A stretch of DNA of 64,000 bases from Gracilaria vermiculophylla (GCA_019155205.2 JAHNZQ020000079.1:862062-926061); one strand, 5' to 3'; shown: positions 9,827-20,375, numbered from the stretch's first letter. Translations and numbers: made by a program. Notes: generated by a model not told the origin, from the sequence alone.

Positions 9827-10552
9827 TCAATGAATCTCGGCTCCGTCAGTTAGCGAACACTGTACTTTCCCGTCTCCTACTACTAACGGCTTACCACCAT
9901 AGCATGCGAATCCGCCCGTGACCTGCAGTCTAGTAACTACTTTGTCCCAGGTTTTGCCGGACACGTATTTCCCCTCTGTTACAGTTCTTTCCCCTTCCAT
10001 GTTCTCCACCGCAACTGTGCTTCCCTCAGCAACGCTTTCAGGGGGACAGAGCGGAACTACAGTCTCTTTTTCGCCGCTCTCTGATTTACAGCTTCCGGCC
10101 AAGACCATCGCCTCACTCGCAATTCCTCGTAGTTTCCGAGGCTTCAAATTGCATATCGTGACAACCATTCTGTTAAGCATTTCGTCCTCTGATAGATACT
10201 CTCGCATCCCTGCGCAAACGGTTTTGGTGTCGGCATTACCATAGCTTATCTGCAAAACATAGAGCTTTTCCGATTCGGGATGTGGCCTGACTTCTGTTAC
10301 CTTCCCAACTCGTAGATCACACTGCAAAAACTGAGACGCTTCGATAGGAAGAGTAGGTTTAGGGGCTGCCTTTGGTTTCTTTTCCTTCTTCTTTTTCTTC
10401 TCCTTTCCATTCGAATCACTTTTCTTCGCATTCTGCGCCATGGTGGAAGACTGCTGATCTTGTTTGTTCACATCTGCGCCGACTTTTAACGCGTTTTCGA
10501 CGCTTGATATTATTGTATCGAGCGCCTCCAATGCCGGTTTCAATACCTCCAT
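9827..10552 (-). CDS. EMAPII/AIMP1-type tRNA-binding protein (Arc1p-like)
   Basis: A 241-residue protein with a helical N-terminus, a Lys-rich linker (GKEKKKKKEKKPKAAPKP) and a C-terminal tRNA-binding OB fold plus EMAPII extension (about residues 72-241) containing LRVGKVTEVRPHPESEKLY, CNLKPRKLRGIASEAMVLA and VPLCPPESVAEGS. The family includes AIMP1/p43 and yeast Arc1p, which hold tRNA on multi-synthetase complexes in the cytosol. The start is the first ATG of the conserved-looking part (MEVLKPALEA); the frame continues upstream to 10666, where a TTTTCAG before position 10587 could be a splice acceptor of a 5' exon. Convergent with the repeat protein, 173 bp apart. Confidence 0.85.
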   Translation of the reverse strand: MEVLKPALEALDTIISSVENALKVGADVNKQDQQSSTMAQNAKKSDSNGKEKKKKKEKKPKAAPKPTLPIEASQFLQCDLRVGKVTEVRPHPESEKLYVLQISYGNADTKTVCAGMREYLSEDEMLNRMVVTICNLKPRKLRGIASEAMVLAGSCKSESGEKETVVPLCPPESVAEGSTVAVENMEGERTVTEGKYVSGKTWDKVVTRLQVTGGFACYGGKPLVVGDGKVQCSLTDGAEIH

Positions 10553-10666
10553 TGCAGAATCGGTGGGAATCGTTCCTCGTGCACACCTGAAAATCGACAA
10601 AGATAAAGTCAGACAGATACCTTCGGGGCGCCAAAGTCGCGGCCAGTGCCTATCAATCCTTCTCAC

Positions 10667-11616
10667 ACCGTTTGACAGGATTATTAAATATCATTGTTTG
10701 CCCCTGGTACATGAAATGGATACGAAATACTGTAAGGGCACGGGATCTTGCGGACAGAAAACACAAGTCATCTTGTTGGCGAGTTTCAGGGTGGAAGTCG
10801 TCTCTGACACGACAATCTTGCGTTCACTTGGTGCCACCTTGGAAACCCCTGACATGGAAGGGTAAGGTTGTTATGCACTTCATTCAGCAGCAAGCATGTC
10901 GTAACTGACGAAGGAGCCTCTTAGAGATGTTCACCCCGTTATTCGTTTTCATGCATTTCGCTCCCTTTCTAGCCGCTTAAGATGAGAAATTGGTATTTCC
11001 GGATCTAGAATTTGTTTTAGGATTGCACACAGATGCTTTTTATTGGTCCTAGAAGTAACATCCTTAAAACCGTCACAGTAATCTCCTACGTATAGCATAG
11101 TCTTGTTTCCCGGATAGAGCACAAGTTGGGGCCTTTCGTCCTCTTCATGGCACGCAACAAACCTGGGATTCTCCCATTACAATTATAATAATGAAGTCTT
11201 GCAATCATCACTTCACCCCAATAATGATAATATTTACCTTCGCTGTTGTTTTGACGTTTCCAAAAAATTTCGGCAGTCTTCTTTACTCCTCGATAGAACA
11301 AGACACATCGACCAACATGGTTGTGCAACTCCTCAGCATCCCTTTCCGAAATGTCGAAAGAAGGTATCAAGATGACTGGGTGCGGCGGGTTTTCGTTCTC
11401 GGATTTTCCATTGATAATCGACGCCGAAGCTCTTTAGTTTCTTCGATAACGGGAAGAAAAGCGGAAGACCCCCACCAAGCTCACTCGCAATGAAAATAGT
11501 GTCAAAACCGTATCATTTAACACCATCGTGCTCTTGCCCGGCTCGTAATCGTGAAAAATGGCAAAGTGTTACAGGTTTAAAACGAAGTAGCGATATGAGC
11601 AAATGGATCTATCTGT
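10667..11616. other. Intergenic region, no supported gene
   Basis: Contains a 94-codon minus-strand frame (11086-11370) with a hydrophilic, aromatic-rich product of no recognisable family, and nothing else I can support. It contains the 5' flank of the tRNA-binding protein gene and the 3' flank of the acyltransferase gene. Confidence 0.4.
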
Positions 11617-12555
11617 TTACGGCTTTCCTTGCAATTCTCTGGGTAATTCACTTCTGACGATATTTCGGACATCAAGAGCCGTTTTCTTGTCATCAGGATC
11701 AGCGCTAACAGGTTTATGCACAGTCAGAGAGATGGATTTCGATGGACGACGTATTGCAGTGAAGCCGGCCTCAAAAACCCTGAAAGAACCGTCAATAGTA
11801 ACCGGAACAATGGGAACCTTCGCTTTTCGAGCGGAAGAGAAGACTGCAGAGGGAAACGACGCAATGACACCATCCAGACGAGGTACCCCTTCCGGAAAAA
11901 TTGCGACGCTTTTTCCATGCTTCAGAGCCTCCGTGCATGCAATCAAAGCTGCCATTTGACCTCGCCGATCGGAAGACATGAAAATCATGCCGGACAGTCG
12001 CAACATCCATCCCACGAATGGAGCCCTTTTAGCGCGCTCCGGAATCATCAATAGAAATGGGCGTTGCAAAAAGGCAAGGATGAAAGTATCTAATGGAGAT
12101 TGTAAATTGGAAACAATTAAGGATGGACTCTTGGGGGTATCATTCACACCTTTTGTGGATATCGGCAAAAATGATGTCCGCAATGACATTCGCATCCAGA
12201 AATGAAGAAGCGTGACTTGAAATCGAGTGAGCTTGAGGATCAGAAGAAACGGGTGCAAAATCAACATAAGTGGTAGAACGATGAATGCCCAAAAAATGGC
12301 CGAGAGAAATAGCGCTATGCCGAAAGGAGACACGGTCATTTTTTGCCTCTTTCCAGATGCAGACCTCATAGATGTGGGAGCGGCGCGACGATAACAATTG
12401 GATCGCTTGCAGCGCTTTTGAGCTATTCGAAAAGGGGGACATCGTGTCGTCAAAGCGACAGAACGCGCGGCGGACCGCAGGACCGGCGTAGACGGTGCAA
12501 ATGAGAACATTTGCCACATAACCAGAGAGCCACGACAAATCAAAGACTTCAACAC
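11617..12555 (-). CDS. PlsC-type acyltransferase, catalytic His replaced by Leu
   Basis: 312 residues related to 1-acyl-sn-glycerol-3-phosphate acyltransferases, which make phosphatidic acid. A 70-residue basic, Ser/Arg-rich N-terminus looks like a plastid transit peptide. A hydrophobic segment (about 78-108) follows, then the acyltransferase fold: SNLQSPLD (149-156), IPERAKRAPFVGW, IFPEG (219-223), VPIVPVTIDGS. The family's first motif is H-x4-D; here the His position is Leu151 (codon TTA) while Asp156 is kept. The FPEG block lacks the usual Thr-Arg after it (VPR instead). This may be an inactive or divergent paralogue. Divergent from the SppA gene, about 500 bp apart. Confidence 0.8.
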   Translation of the reverse strand: MLKSLICRGSLVMWQMFSFAPSTPVLRSAARSVALTTRCPPFRIAQKRCKRSNCYRRAAPTSMRSASGKRQKMTVSPFGIALFLSAIFWAFIVLPLMLILHPFLLILKLTRFQVTLLHFWMRMSLRTSFLPISTKGVNDTPKSPSLIVSNLQSPLDTFILAFLQRPFLLMIPERAKRAPFVGWMLRLSGMIFMSSDRRGQMAALIACTEALKHGKSVAIFPEGVPRLDGVIASFPSAVFSSARKAKVPIVPVTIDGSFRVFEAGFTAIRRPSKSISLTVHKPVSADPDDKKTALDVRNIVRSELPRELQGKP

Positions 12556-13055
12556 CCTTGAACTTAGATGTTCTTCACCTCCTGGTGGGTCGGAGGAGTG
12601 ATGATCGCAGTTGGTGATAAGTTATTGCATCAGAATGAGCAGAGCCACCAATACCACGGCGGAGGGGATCGACGTAGGACGGCATATGTTGTGTACCAAG
12701 ACTAACATTAAACCCTATTTTGTCAAAAAACAACTGTAACCCATAAATGAACTGCAACTTGGCTCAACCAGATTGGGTGCGGCCAAGTGTGAGCCTCCAA
12801 CTGGCTATACCCGGTTGTGTATTCTCTGCGGCAGACTCTGGTTGGCAATCTGCGAAAACCTGTTAAACCTTGCGCTGCCCAAGTTCCGCGTATTGGCATA
12901 TGGGATCAAAAATATGCTCCGTGCTACCAAAGCGATGGCGCCTTGATGACGCGAATCTTCATTCACTCGTGACTCTCTCGTCGTATGTTTTCGCCTTTGC
13001 GCAAGTCTTCCTCGATCTGAAGGGTTAGAGGGGTTGAGACTCCAACTTTCATAGA
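12556..13055. other. Divergent intergenic region
   Basis: Spacer between the acyltransferase (-) and SppA (+) starts, expected to hold both promoters. No repeat, RNA gene or clear core promoter motif was seen. Confidence 0.45.
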
Positions 13056-16000
13056 ATGGCCTCCATAGCCCGACGCTTTTCGTCTTTCTTGCGAACCCCT
13101 CGCGTCCGAACGATCATCTTACTAATTGGTGGATACAAAGTATACACTTACTATCGAAATGACAACGTTTTGTACAAACGGTTCTCGGGGGCTCGTCATC
13201 GACCAGGGCAGACTGTAATCGACCTTGACCTCGACAATGTCTCTATTGTGAGCAATGAGGGTCGATCTGCTTTCGCCACGGCTGAAGAAATCAGATTGCC
13301 ACAACTCGTATCTGCCCTAAATTCTGCAAGGAATGATCCCCGCGTGACTGGTCTTGTGGTGAGGGGAGTTTCTGGGCTTCAGTCAATGGGACTTGCAGAG
13401 ATAAGCGAGCTACGCGATACGATTCGTGATTTTTCGAACAGCTGGGGAAAGAAACATACCATGCTTCACATACCAGAAGGTATCGGTGGTTTTGGAAACG
13501 GCACGATTCCGCTCTATTTTGCATCTGCCTTTGATTCTGTACATGTACAACCAACGAGTGGAGTTATTATTCCTGGATTGTCACTGGGAACCCTGTTTTT
13601 TAAGAATATGTTAGAAAAGCTCGGTCTCAAGGCAAAGAAAGTGGCTCGGAAGGATTTCAAGACCGCAGCGAACAACTTCACCGAAGACAAGTTTACAGAT
13701 GCACATCGCGAGTCAACGGAATCACTGCTCGATGCGATCATGAAAGATATTGTAAGTGCGGTGGCAAAAGGACGCTGTCTTACTGAAGAGAAGGTAATGA
13801 ATGCCATCAATGATGGCATTTTGACCGTTGCAGAAGCTCAAGAGTTGGGATTAGTCGATGAAGCATTGTACAGAGACGAGCTCCCGAACGCAATGAGGCA
13901 GAAGCTGTTTCAAAAAGTAGAGGTCAGAAAAGAGGCACGGGAACAGGCTGAACTCGAATGGAGACGCGCCATGGCCAACCTGAAGAAAGCATGGACCAAA
14001 CAGGGTGATAAGAACTGGTATGATGTCTGGGAGGACGGAAGATTTGTGGGCAACCTTCATGATATGAATTATGCCATTCCCTGTGCAGTTTTGTTCTGTG
14101 ATGATCAACAAGAAGTCGTAGAGCTTTCCATTAAGGAGGAAATTCGTGCTCTCAAAGCTCACTTGCAATGGCTTGACAACAGGCCATGGGAGGATAGTAC
14201 TATCCAAGATGAAGAGGAAGAGAGGACCGTTTACAATTCTATCCCGTATATTTCGTCACTAATTGAAGCTGAAAGAGCTATATGCGAGAATGCGCTCGTA
14301 GCTTTAGAGGAAATGCCCAACTTTGTGGCTGCTTCCCGCGATCCGGACGATAAATCTACTTTTCGATGGGAAAAAGAAGATTTAGGTTCGCTGATTCGAT
14401 GGTGTCGAAGCGCATGGAGAGCCAAATGCATGGCTGCCCGAATGGTCTCCACCATTATGGATGCTGAAGAGGTTCTGTTGCGCCCAACCGCAGGGGACTT
14501 AGGTGAGGAAGATAATTCATCCAATCATTCCAGAGTGTACAAGCCCCGTCTATTCCTTGTAGGTTATGCAGAAGAATACGAGACAGAAATTTCAGAAAAG
14601 GAAGCGCGAAACATAGATTCAGAGTCAACTGGCGAAGATGCTCCAAAAGGTGATGAACCAACAGCGGAATCCATGACGCCTTCTGACACGGTTGAAACAA
14701 TCCAAAAGATGCACAAAGCACTGCTTGAACTAAAGGCCATGAAGAAAGATGAGAAAGTCCTTGAGCCACACGAGAAACTGGATTTGCGCTATCAACGCAT
14801 CAACGACTACATGGATACTCTTTCGACAGAAAAGCGCGCTTACTACTCCAAGGCTACTCCCTTGTTTCAGTTCAGGCGTTCGGGTCCGATTGACTCGATG
14901 GAAAGAAACACTATGTTTCACCTCCAAAGGTCTGGCAGTATTTTTGCCCCTTGGCGAATCCATGCTCCACCAAAAGGGAACTACATTGCAGTAGTTCACA
15001 TCGATGGCGGAATTTCAGATGAAACAGCGGATATTACCCGATCTGCTATCCGGAGGGCTGACAAGGATCCACTTGTCAAGGCAATCGTACTTAGAATTAA
15101 CTCTCCCGGCGGCTCTGCTACCGCTTCAGATCTCATTAGTCGCGCAGTCGAAGTTGCGGAGAAGCCAGTGGTTGCAAGCATGTCAAGTGTCTGTGCCAGT
15201 GGCGGGTACTTTATATCGGCACCTTGCGACAAAATACTTGCAAGCAACACTACTATCACGGGTTCTATAGGAGTGATCTTCACTGCGTTCAATTCTTCCA
15301 GCTTGTTCGATAATATCGGAATCACAACTGACCGTTGCAGTCGTGGAAAGTATGCTGACTATTTTGGGGCGCTGAGCACCGTGACCGAATGGTCTGAAGA
15401 ATTCGAGGCTAGAATGAACAAGCTCATCGATACATGCTACGCAGATTTCTTGAACGCCGTTTCAAGGGGAAGAAAGCTCGATCTTGCTGAGACTGAACGC
15501 GTTGCTCAGGGTCGAGTATGGGCAGGATCAGAGGCTGTTAAGCTTGGCCTTGTGGATGAAATTGGGGGTTTGCAAGACGCAATTCGTGTGGCTGCAGATT
15601 TAGCTCAGCTATCACCCGAAATGGAAGTTAATGCGATCGACTACCCGACGACAGCGATGCTTCTTCAAGATGCAGCCCGCCGCCGAGGATTGATTCCATC
15701 TCATATTGACGAGGAGGGAGATGAATCTATTGCTGAGAAGCGAAAGCGTAATCGCTTTTGGTTTTTGCCTGGCAGTAACCGGGACCAAAAAGAAGACAAT
15801 GATTCGATCGAAGTACGCACTTCGCGATCGAGCGCAGAATTCTCTAACATTATCTGGGATCTTCCGCACATTGCGCTATCGAATATTCTGGCTCATTTGG
15901 ATTTGTTTCTCATCTCCCACAGCCAATCTCTTCTTGCACAAACGATAGATGGGTTGTTGCTTAAAGGACTCGTGCTGCTAGAGTCTGGAAAGGTAAAGCG

Positions 16001-16082
16001 TCTTACAGAGGAATTTGAGAACATGAAGACAGCGACTGGAAGGCCAGCAACATTAGCACCTGGGATCCATGTTGATGACTAA
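13056..16082 (+). CDS. sppA: SppA (protease IV), S49 serine peptidase with large insertion
   Basis: A 1008-residue signal-peptide-peptidase A homologue; in plants and cyanobacteria SppA is a thylakoid-associated, light-induced protease. A short hydrophobic stretch lies near residues 24-35. The N-terminal S49 lobe (about 60-285) has the general-base Lys in DFKTAANNF (K202). The C-terminal lobe (about 640-870) starts YIAVVHIDGGI and includes INSPGGS and the nucleophile Ser in SVCASGGYF (S715), so the Lys/Ser dyad is intact. Known two-lobed SppA proteins are about 600-700 residues. Here some 350 acidic, helical-looking residues separate the lobes (about 290-635) and about 130 more follow the second lobe. 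No intron is apparent. Confidence 0.88.
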   Translation: MASIARRFSSFLRTPRVRTIILLIGGYKVYTYYRNDNVLYKRFSGARHRPGQTVIDLDLDNVSIVSNEGRSAFATAEEIRLPQLVSALNSARNDPRVTGLVVRGVSGLQSMGLAEISELRDTIRDFSNSWGKKHTMLHIPEGIGGFGNGTIPLYFASAFDSVHVQPTSGVIIPGLSLGTLFFKNMLEKLGLKAKKVARKDFKTAANNFTEDKFTDAHRESTESLLDAIMKDIVSAVAKGRCLTEEKVMNAINDGILTVAEAQELGLVDEALYRDELPNAMRQKLFQKVEVRKEAREQAELEWRRAMANLKKAWTKQGDKNWYDVWEDGRFVGNLHDMNYAIPCAVLFCDDQQEVVELSIKEEIRALKAHLQWLDNRPWEDSTIQDEEEERTVYNSIPYISSLIEAERAICENALVALEEMPNFVAASRDPDDKSTFRWEKEDLGSLIRWCRSAWRAKCMAARMVSTIMDAEEVLLRPTAGDLGEEDNSSNHSRVYKPRLFLVGYAEEYETEISEKEARNIDSESTGEDAPKGDEPTAESMTPSDTVETIQKMHKALLELKAMKKDEKVLEPHEKLDLRYQRINDYMDTLSTEKRAYYSKATPLFQFRRSGPIDSMERNTMFHLQRSGSIFAPWRIHAPPKGNYIAVVHIDGGISDETADITRSAIRRADKDPLVKAIVLRINSPGGSATASDLISRAVEVAEKPVVASMSSVCASGGYFISAPCDKILASNTTITGSIGVIFTAFNSSSLFDNIGITTDRCSRGKYADYFGALSTVTEWSEEFEARMNKLIDTCYADFLNAVSRGRKLDLAETERVAQGRVWAGSEAVKLGLVDEIGGLQDAIRVAADLAQLSPEMEVNAIDYPTTAMLLQDAARRRGLIPSHIDEEGDESIAEKRKRNRFWFLPGSNRDQKEDNDSIEVRTSRSSAEFSNIIWDLPHIALSNILAHLDLFLISHSQSLLAQTIDGLLLKGLVLLESGKVKRLTEEFENMKTATGRPATLAPGIHVDD

Positions 16083-16496
16083 TTATTACAAACTGAGTCG
16101 ATGATTCGATTTTATCTCTTCAGCTGAGTTTACTAATCATTGAAATGATCTATAAGGTCTTCGGCATGTTGAGCTTTATTGTTTTATTTTTCGAGTTCTG
16201 AGCTCTTTTTGAGGTGTAAATTTTTCTCCGGGGTAAACGGATCTCTTCGGACAAGATATACAGCTAAAATATGTAGAGCACGAAGCTCTGCGGTATAGAG
16301 CCTTCTAGATTCATGTGTTTAGCTCGCCATGGTGAACTACCTGTTTCTTAAAACATCTCATTAAAGATAGCGAGTAAATGTTTATTTTGCAACGATCATG
16401 CAAGAAGGTGGAGTGCATTATGTATGAAGAAGCATTTATAGTCGCTCATTGTTTGGAGAAACCATATGAGGGCACTAATTCGGGTTCTCAGGATAT
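16083..16496. other. Convergent intergenic region
   Basis: AT-richer tail-to-tail spacer between SppA (+) and the INTS11-like gene (-). Presumably both 3' untranslated regions. Nothing else seen. Confidence 0.45.
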
Positions 16497-18059
16497 CTAA
16501 TTCCGTTTACCGTGTGATTGTTGTTGTGATGTAATGGTCTGCTCGAAGTCTCTTGAGCCGGAATCCTTGGATCTTTTCACCATTTTTATGTACATAGATG
16601 TGATCGATTCCCATTCATTTGAAACTGGACGAGAAGGGCTCGACAATGAATCTGCAAAGTGATCAGCATTGTTCCTAATCCGCAAGAGCTCTCCAGTACC
16701 TGGGGCATGACACGGTACTTTCAAGGCTGCTCGGACTTCGCCTTGAAATTGTTTTATCTTTTGCTTCTCTCCGTGAACTAAAACGATGCTTTTAGGATCC
16801 ACTTGTCTGCAAACGCGTAATATTCCTCGCTTGTCAGTATGAACGTTGGAGACTTGATTGAGAATTTGGCATCTAGCTTCAACCTCGGACGAGTCTTCTT
16901 CTTGCGTTTCATGATCAAGGCATGAAAATACTGCATTCGTGAACCAGAAAGAGGGCACTACAACCAAGTTATGTGGATGAAGACTCCAGATCTTGAAGAC
17001 GTCATGCGATATACCTGTTGACATATTCCCAGGTGTGGCAAAAAGAATCATGGGCCCTCTTTGGTAGAGAAGGTTCCAATGTTGACCACGATTGAAGGGG
17101 CGAAGATTGCACATGAGATTATGTCCACAAGCGTCCTGAAATCTGCTGCGTTTCTTACCGACAAGAATGCGCTCACAGTGCCAACATATCTTCCTTCGAT
17201 CACTTGTCCACCCGGAGTATTTCAGGTACAAATCGTTGGCCTTAGAAGCAAGTCCCTCAGTTATAAACATTGGTATATCGACGAGCGCTGTGCTTTCCAA
17301 ATGTTTTGAGAGCATGGAACAAATCCCTTGCACTTTTCCTAAGGCGGAAATCGGAATCAATACTTTTCCTTCATCAGATACGGTAGCTACAATACGGTCG
17401 ACTAGGTTTTCCTCTTTTTCGATCAGATTTTCCTTCCGGATTGAATTGCAATAAGTTGCTTCAGTAATAAATACATCAGGACGTAAACCAAGTGGTGCGT
17501 TTGCTGCCCTCAAGAAGCCATCAGATTTGGCACAGTAGTCACCGGAGTAAAGTACTGTTTTCCCGGCACATTGGATGGAAAACATGACGGCTCCAATCGC
17601 ATGCCCAGCGTAGAAAGTTTTGATGGCTATATCTTTTTGGTTCCCGATGTACACTTCTTCTTCTAAAGAAAGTGATTTCACTCTCTGAAAGCATTCTTCT
17701 ACATCATTTTTGGTAAAGCAACAATTTTCTTCCCGTGCAATTGAGGTTGAAACAAAGTCGTGGAGCATAAGACGAGCGAATTCTTTCGTTGGATCAGTCA
17801 TGTAGATTGGAGGTGTGCACGAAAACGCTTTGGCCAGAAAAGGAAGTCCTGCAGCATGGTCAAAGTGATAGTGTGAAACCAATATGGCTTCTACTTCATT
17901 CAGCACGTCGGGAGAAATTGTATGAAATACCGGAAAGCGATTCTCATCGTTGAAACCCGGATGTGCACCACAATCTAAAAGAAGCCGCCGGTTTTCAATA
18001 CAGAGGAGTATACAACTTCGCCCAACTTCGCATCCAGCCCCCAACACGTGAATTTCCAT
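16497..18059 (-). CDS. INTS11 / CPSF73-II-type beta-CASP RNA endonuclease
   Basis: 520 residues of the metallo-beta-lactamase/beta-CASP family. The N-terminus MEIHVLGAGCEVGRSCILL and LDCGAHPGFND match the Integrator subunit 11 branch. Zinc-binding HxHxDH is SHYHFDH (residues 62-68). Later landmarks are YAGHAIGA, YSGDYCAKSD, ITEATY, LIPISALGKVQ, ILFATPGNMSTG, VHTDKRG (in place of FSAHAD, His kept) and LVHGE. INTS11 cleaves snRNA 3' ends in the nucleus; CPSF73 cleaves pre-mRNA. The LGAGCEVGRSC start favours INTS11. The beta-CASP part carries an unusual cysteine/histidine-containing segment (KICWHCERI). Five hundred residues is slightly shorter than animal INTS11. Confidence 0.85.
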   Translation of the reverse strand: MEIHVLGAGCEVGRSCILLCIENRRLLLDCGAHPGFNDENRFPVFHTISPDVLNEVEAILVSHYHFDHAAGLPFLAKAFSCTPPIYMTDPTKEFARLMLHDFVSTSIAREENCCFTKNDVEECFQRVKSLSLEEEVYIGNQKDIAIKTFYAGHAIGAVMFSIQCAGKTVLYSGDYCAKSDGFLRAANAPLGLRPDVFITEATYCNSIRKENLIEKEENLVDRIVATVSDEGKVLIPISALGKVQGICSMLSKHLESTALVDIPMFITEGLASKANDLYLKYSGWTSDRRKICWHCERILVGKKRSRFQDACGHNLMCNLRPFNRGQHWNLLYQRGPMILFATPGNMSTGISHDVFKIWSLHPHNLVVVPSFWFTNAVFSCLDHETQEEDSSEVEARCQILNQVSNVHTDKRGILRVCRQVDPKSIVLVHGEKQKIKQFQGEVRAALKVPCHAPGTGELLRIRNNADHFADSLSSPSRPVSNEWESITSMYIKMVKRSKDSGSRDFEQTITSQQQSHGKRN

Positions 18060-18735
18060 TGCTGCACCGCGAAGTCCAGGAAACCACTGGGTCCATCACT
18101 AACCAGGTTTATCCGTCGGTGTAGCACATAGCGAAGAGAAGATTCTGTATTTAATTGCGAAAGTTTGTATTGCACAGTGCCGTTTCGTAAATTCGTTCGG
18201 TACGGGAAAATGCGAGAGCCCGTCGCTGCAGTGGTATCGAAGCAGCAAACGGTAGTTACTTGAAAGCAAGGCTTTACTTGCCACGTGACCGATGCGACGA
18301 AGTGCAGCAGCCGAACAAATGAAGCCACGAGGGTAGGTTATTTGTGCGTCAATGTATTACAACCTCGACTTGCCCACGGAGATACCGTATCCAAAGTCTA
18401 CGGTCGGAGCAGTGTAAAGCGCTGAGAATAACCTGATACCCCGTCTCTTAGCTCCAGAACGGCGCATTAGACTTCTTTCAGGATTTGAAGTGATACTATT
18501 ATTATCTTAAACCTGTAGTCAACAATTTCGACCCTTGTGATCATTTGCTGCGTGTCATAGCCGTTTTGGGCGATTTGATCTTCACGCATTTCTGAGCTTT
18601 AGGCGCGAGATCTATGGCTGTGAGTACACCTGCTTTAGTTCAGAACTGAAACTTCTCCAAAGCCACGGAAACGATTCGGCTTTATTCGTGATATATTTCA
18701 ATTTCAACAGTCTACTTGTCCAAGCAAAGCGAGAG
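18060..18735. other. Divergent intergenic region
   Basis: Head-to-head spacer between the INTS11-like gene (-) and myo-inositol-phosphate synthase (+). Short open frames here are unrecognised. Promoters of both genes are expected here; no motif is distinctive. Confidence 0.4.
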
Positions 18736-20352
18736 ATGACCGACAATACCGAACAACGCAAAACAAGCGCCAATAGGATTACCGGAGCTGTCACAGCCTC
18801 TGGCAACCTTACCATAAGCAGCCCAAATGTTTCCGTCAATGATGGATACATTCACTCGCGTTTTCGGTACAATACGGTTAAAGCTCGACTGGATCAAGCT
18901 GGAAACGTGGAAGCGACTCCGATAGAACGGGTCTACCATTTTCGCACAAAATCGCAGCCAAGGAAGCTGGGCCTTTTACAGGTCGGATGGGGTGGGAACA
19001 ATGGATCTACAGTTACGGCTGCCGTGGTAGCTAATCAGAGTGACATAACTTGGGAAACTAGGAACCACACCCATATTCCAAACTACAAGGGGTCTTTAAC
19101 TCAGGCAGCCACGCTGCGGATTGGGTTTGACGAACTCGGTCGTGATGTGTTTGTGCCATTCAAATCTGTTGTGCCAATGGCGGAGCCTAATAATATTGTT
19201 CTAGGTGGTTGGGACATATCTGGCCTAAACTTGGCGGATGCGATGGACCGAGCGGGCGTGCTCGAGGTGGACTTAAGGCAAAAGCTTCGCCCGTTGATGG
19301 AGAAAATGAAGCCTTTGCCAGCAGCATTCGACAAACAGTTTATTGCGAAGAATCAAATAGCTAGGGCTGATAACATAATTAAGACCGACGACAAGCAGGT
19401 GCAATTAGAGAAGCTGCGAGAGGACATTCGCTGCTTTAAGAAAGATAACGACGTTGAATACGTCGTGGTGGTATGGACCGGAAATTCGGAAAGGTATGCG
19501 GTTGAAAGCGAGGGTCGAAATGACACTGCGGACAATCTATTGGCGTCTATCCAAGAATCTGACAGCGAGGTATCGCCGTCTACGTTGTACTGCGTTGCGG
19601 CAATATTGGAGGGGTGTGCGTATATAAACGGCTCACCACAGAACACCTTCGTTCCAGGGGCGTTGCAACTTGCGGAACGGCACAAAGTTCTGATATGTGG
19701 GGACGACTTCAAATCGGGCCAGACCAAGATGAAGTCTGTACTAGCCGACTACTTGATTGGGTGTGGCATAAAGATCAAGACGATGGTAACTTACAATCAT
19801 CTCGGGAACAATGACATGTGTCAGCTGACGGATGAAGTGATGTGGAAACCAAAGTCGGCTTCCAAATCGCGGGTCATTGAAGATATTGTTGATTCCAACG
19901 GAATACTATACAAGGGCGGTAATGATGTGCCGGATCACGTGGTAGTTGTGAAGTACGTGCCGTATCTGGGTGATTCAAAGCGCGACGTTTCTGAATACAC
20001 TTCGGAGACGTTCATGGACTGCCATTACACAACCATCATGCACAACGAATGCCTGGATTCGGCGCTGTGCGCGCCGCTAATACTGGACTTGGCAATCTTT
20101 GCTGAGCTGTTCTCGCGAGTGGAGTATAAGGTAGAGGAGGCGAACGGGGCGGCTAAGGATACGGTGCATTGCAGCATGGAAAGTGCGCTGAGCGTGCTCG
20201 GATTCTACATGAAGATACCCCGCACACCAGATGGAGAAGCTATCATAAACGCGTTGGGTCGACAAAAGGCATGTATTGAAAACATGTTACGGGCGCTGGT
20301 GGGTCTACAACCAGAGAACAACATGTTACTTGAGACAAAGTGCCCAGTTTGA
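18736..20352 (+). CDS. INO1: Inositol-3-phosphate (myo-inositol-1-phosphate) synthase
   Basis: Converts glucose 6-phosphate to inositol 3-phosphate, the NAD-dependent first step of inositol synthesis, in the cytosol. I start at MTDNTEQRK (538 residues) because that fits the family's length; the frame is open 16 codons further up. The dinucleotide-binding loop is LQVGWGGNNGST (about residues 81-92). Other family blocks are GGWDISGLNLADAM, NTFVPGALQLAE, ICGDDFKSGQTKMKSVL, TYNHLGNNDM, SKSRVIEDIVDSN, HVVVVKYVPYLGDSKR and SALCAPLILDLAI. Intact and intronless. Its stop lies only 23 bp from the convergent HLIP-like gene. Confidence 0.95.
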   Translation: MTDNTEQRKTSANRITGAVTASGNLTISSPNVSVNDGYIHSRFRYNTVKARLDQAGNVEATPIERVYHFRTKSQPRKLGLLQVGWGGNNGSTVTAAVVANQSDITWETRNHTHIPNYKGSLTQAATLRIGFDELGRDVFVPFKSVVPMAEPNNIVLGGWDISGLNLADAMDRAGVLEVDLRQKLRPLMEKMKPLPAAFDKQFIAKNQIARADNIIKTDDKQVQLEKLREDIRCFKKDNDVEYVVVVWTGNSERYAVESEGRNDTADNLLASIQESDSEVSPSTLYCVAAILEGCAYINGSPQNTFVPGALQLAERHKVLICGDDFKSGQTKMKSVLADYLIGCGIKIKTMVTYNHLGNNDMCQLTDEVMWKPKSASKSRVIEDIVDSNGILYKGGNDVPDHVVVVKYVPYLGDSKRDVSEYTSETFMDCHYTTIMHNECLDSALCAPLILDLAIFAELFSRVEYKVEEANGAAKDTVHCSMESALSVLGFYMKIPRTPDGEAIINALGRQKACIENMLRALVGLQPENNMLLETKCPV

Positions 20353-20375
20353 GATTAGATGCAAGTTAAACTTTC

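Noticed and set aside
10587..10620. A 34-nt intron at the 5' side of the tRNA-binding protein gene
   Set aside because: It has GT and TTTTCAG ends but is shorter than functional introns usually are, and the joined upstream sequence gives no recognisable protein. Only the acceptor site is kept as a possibility.
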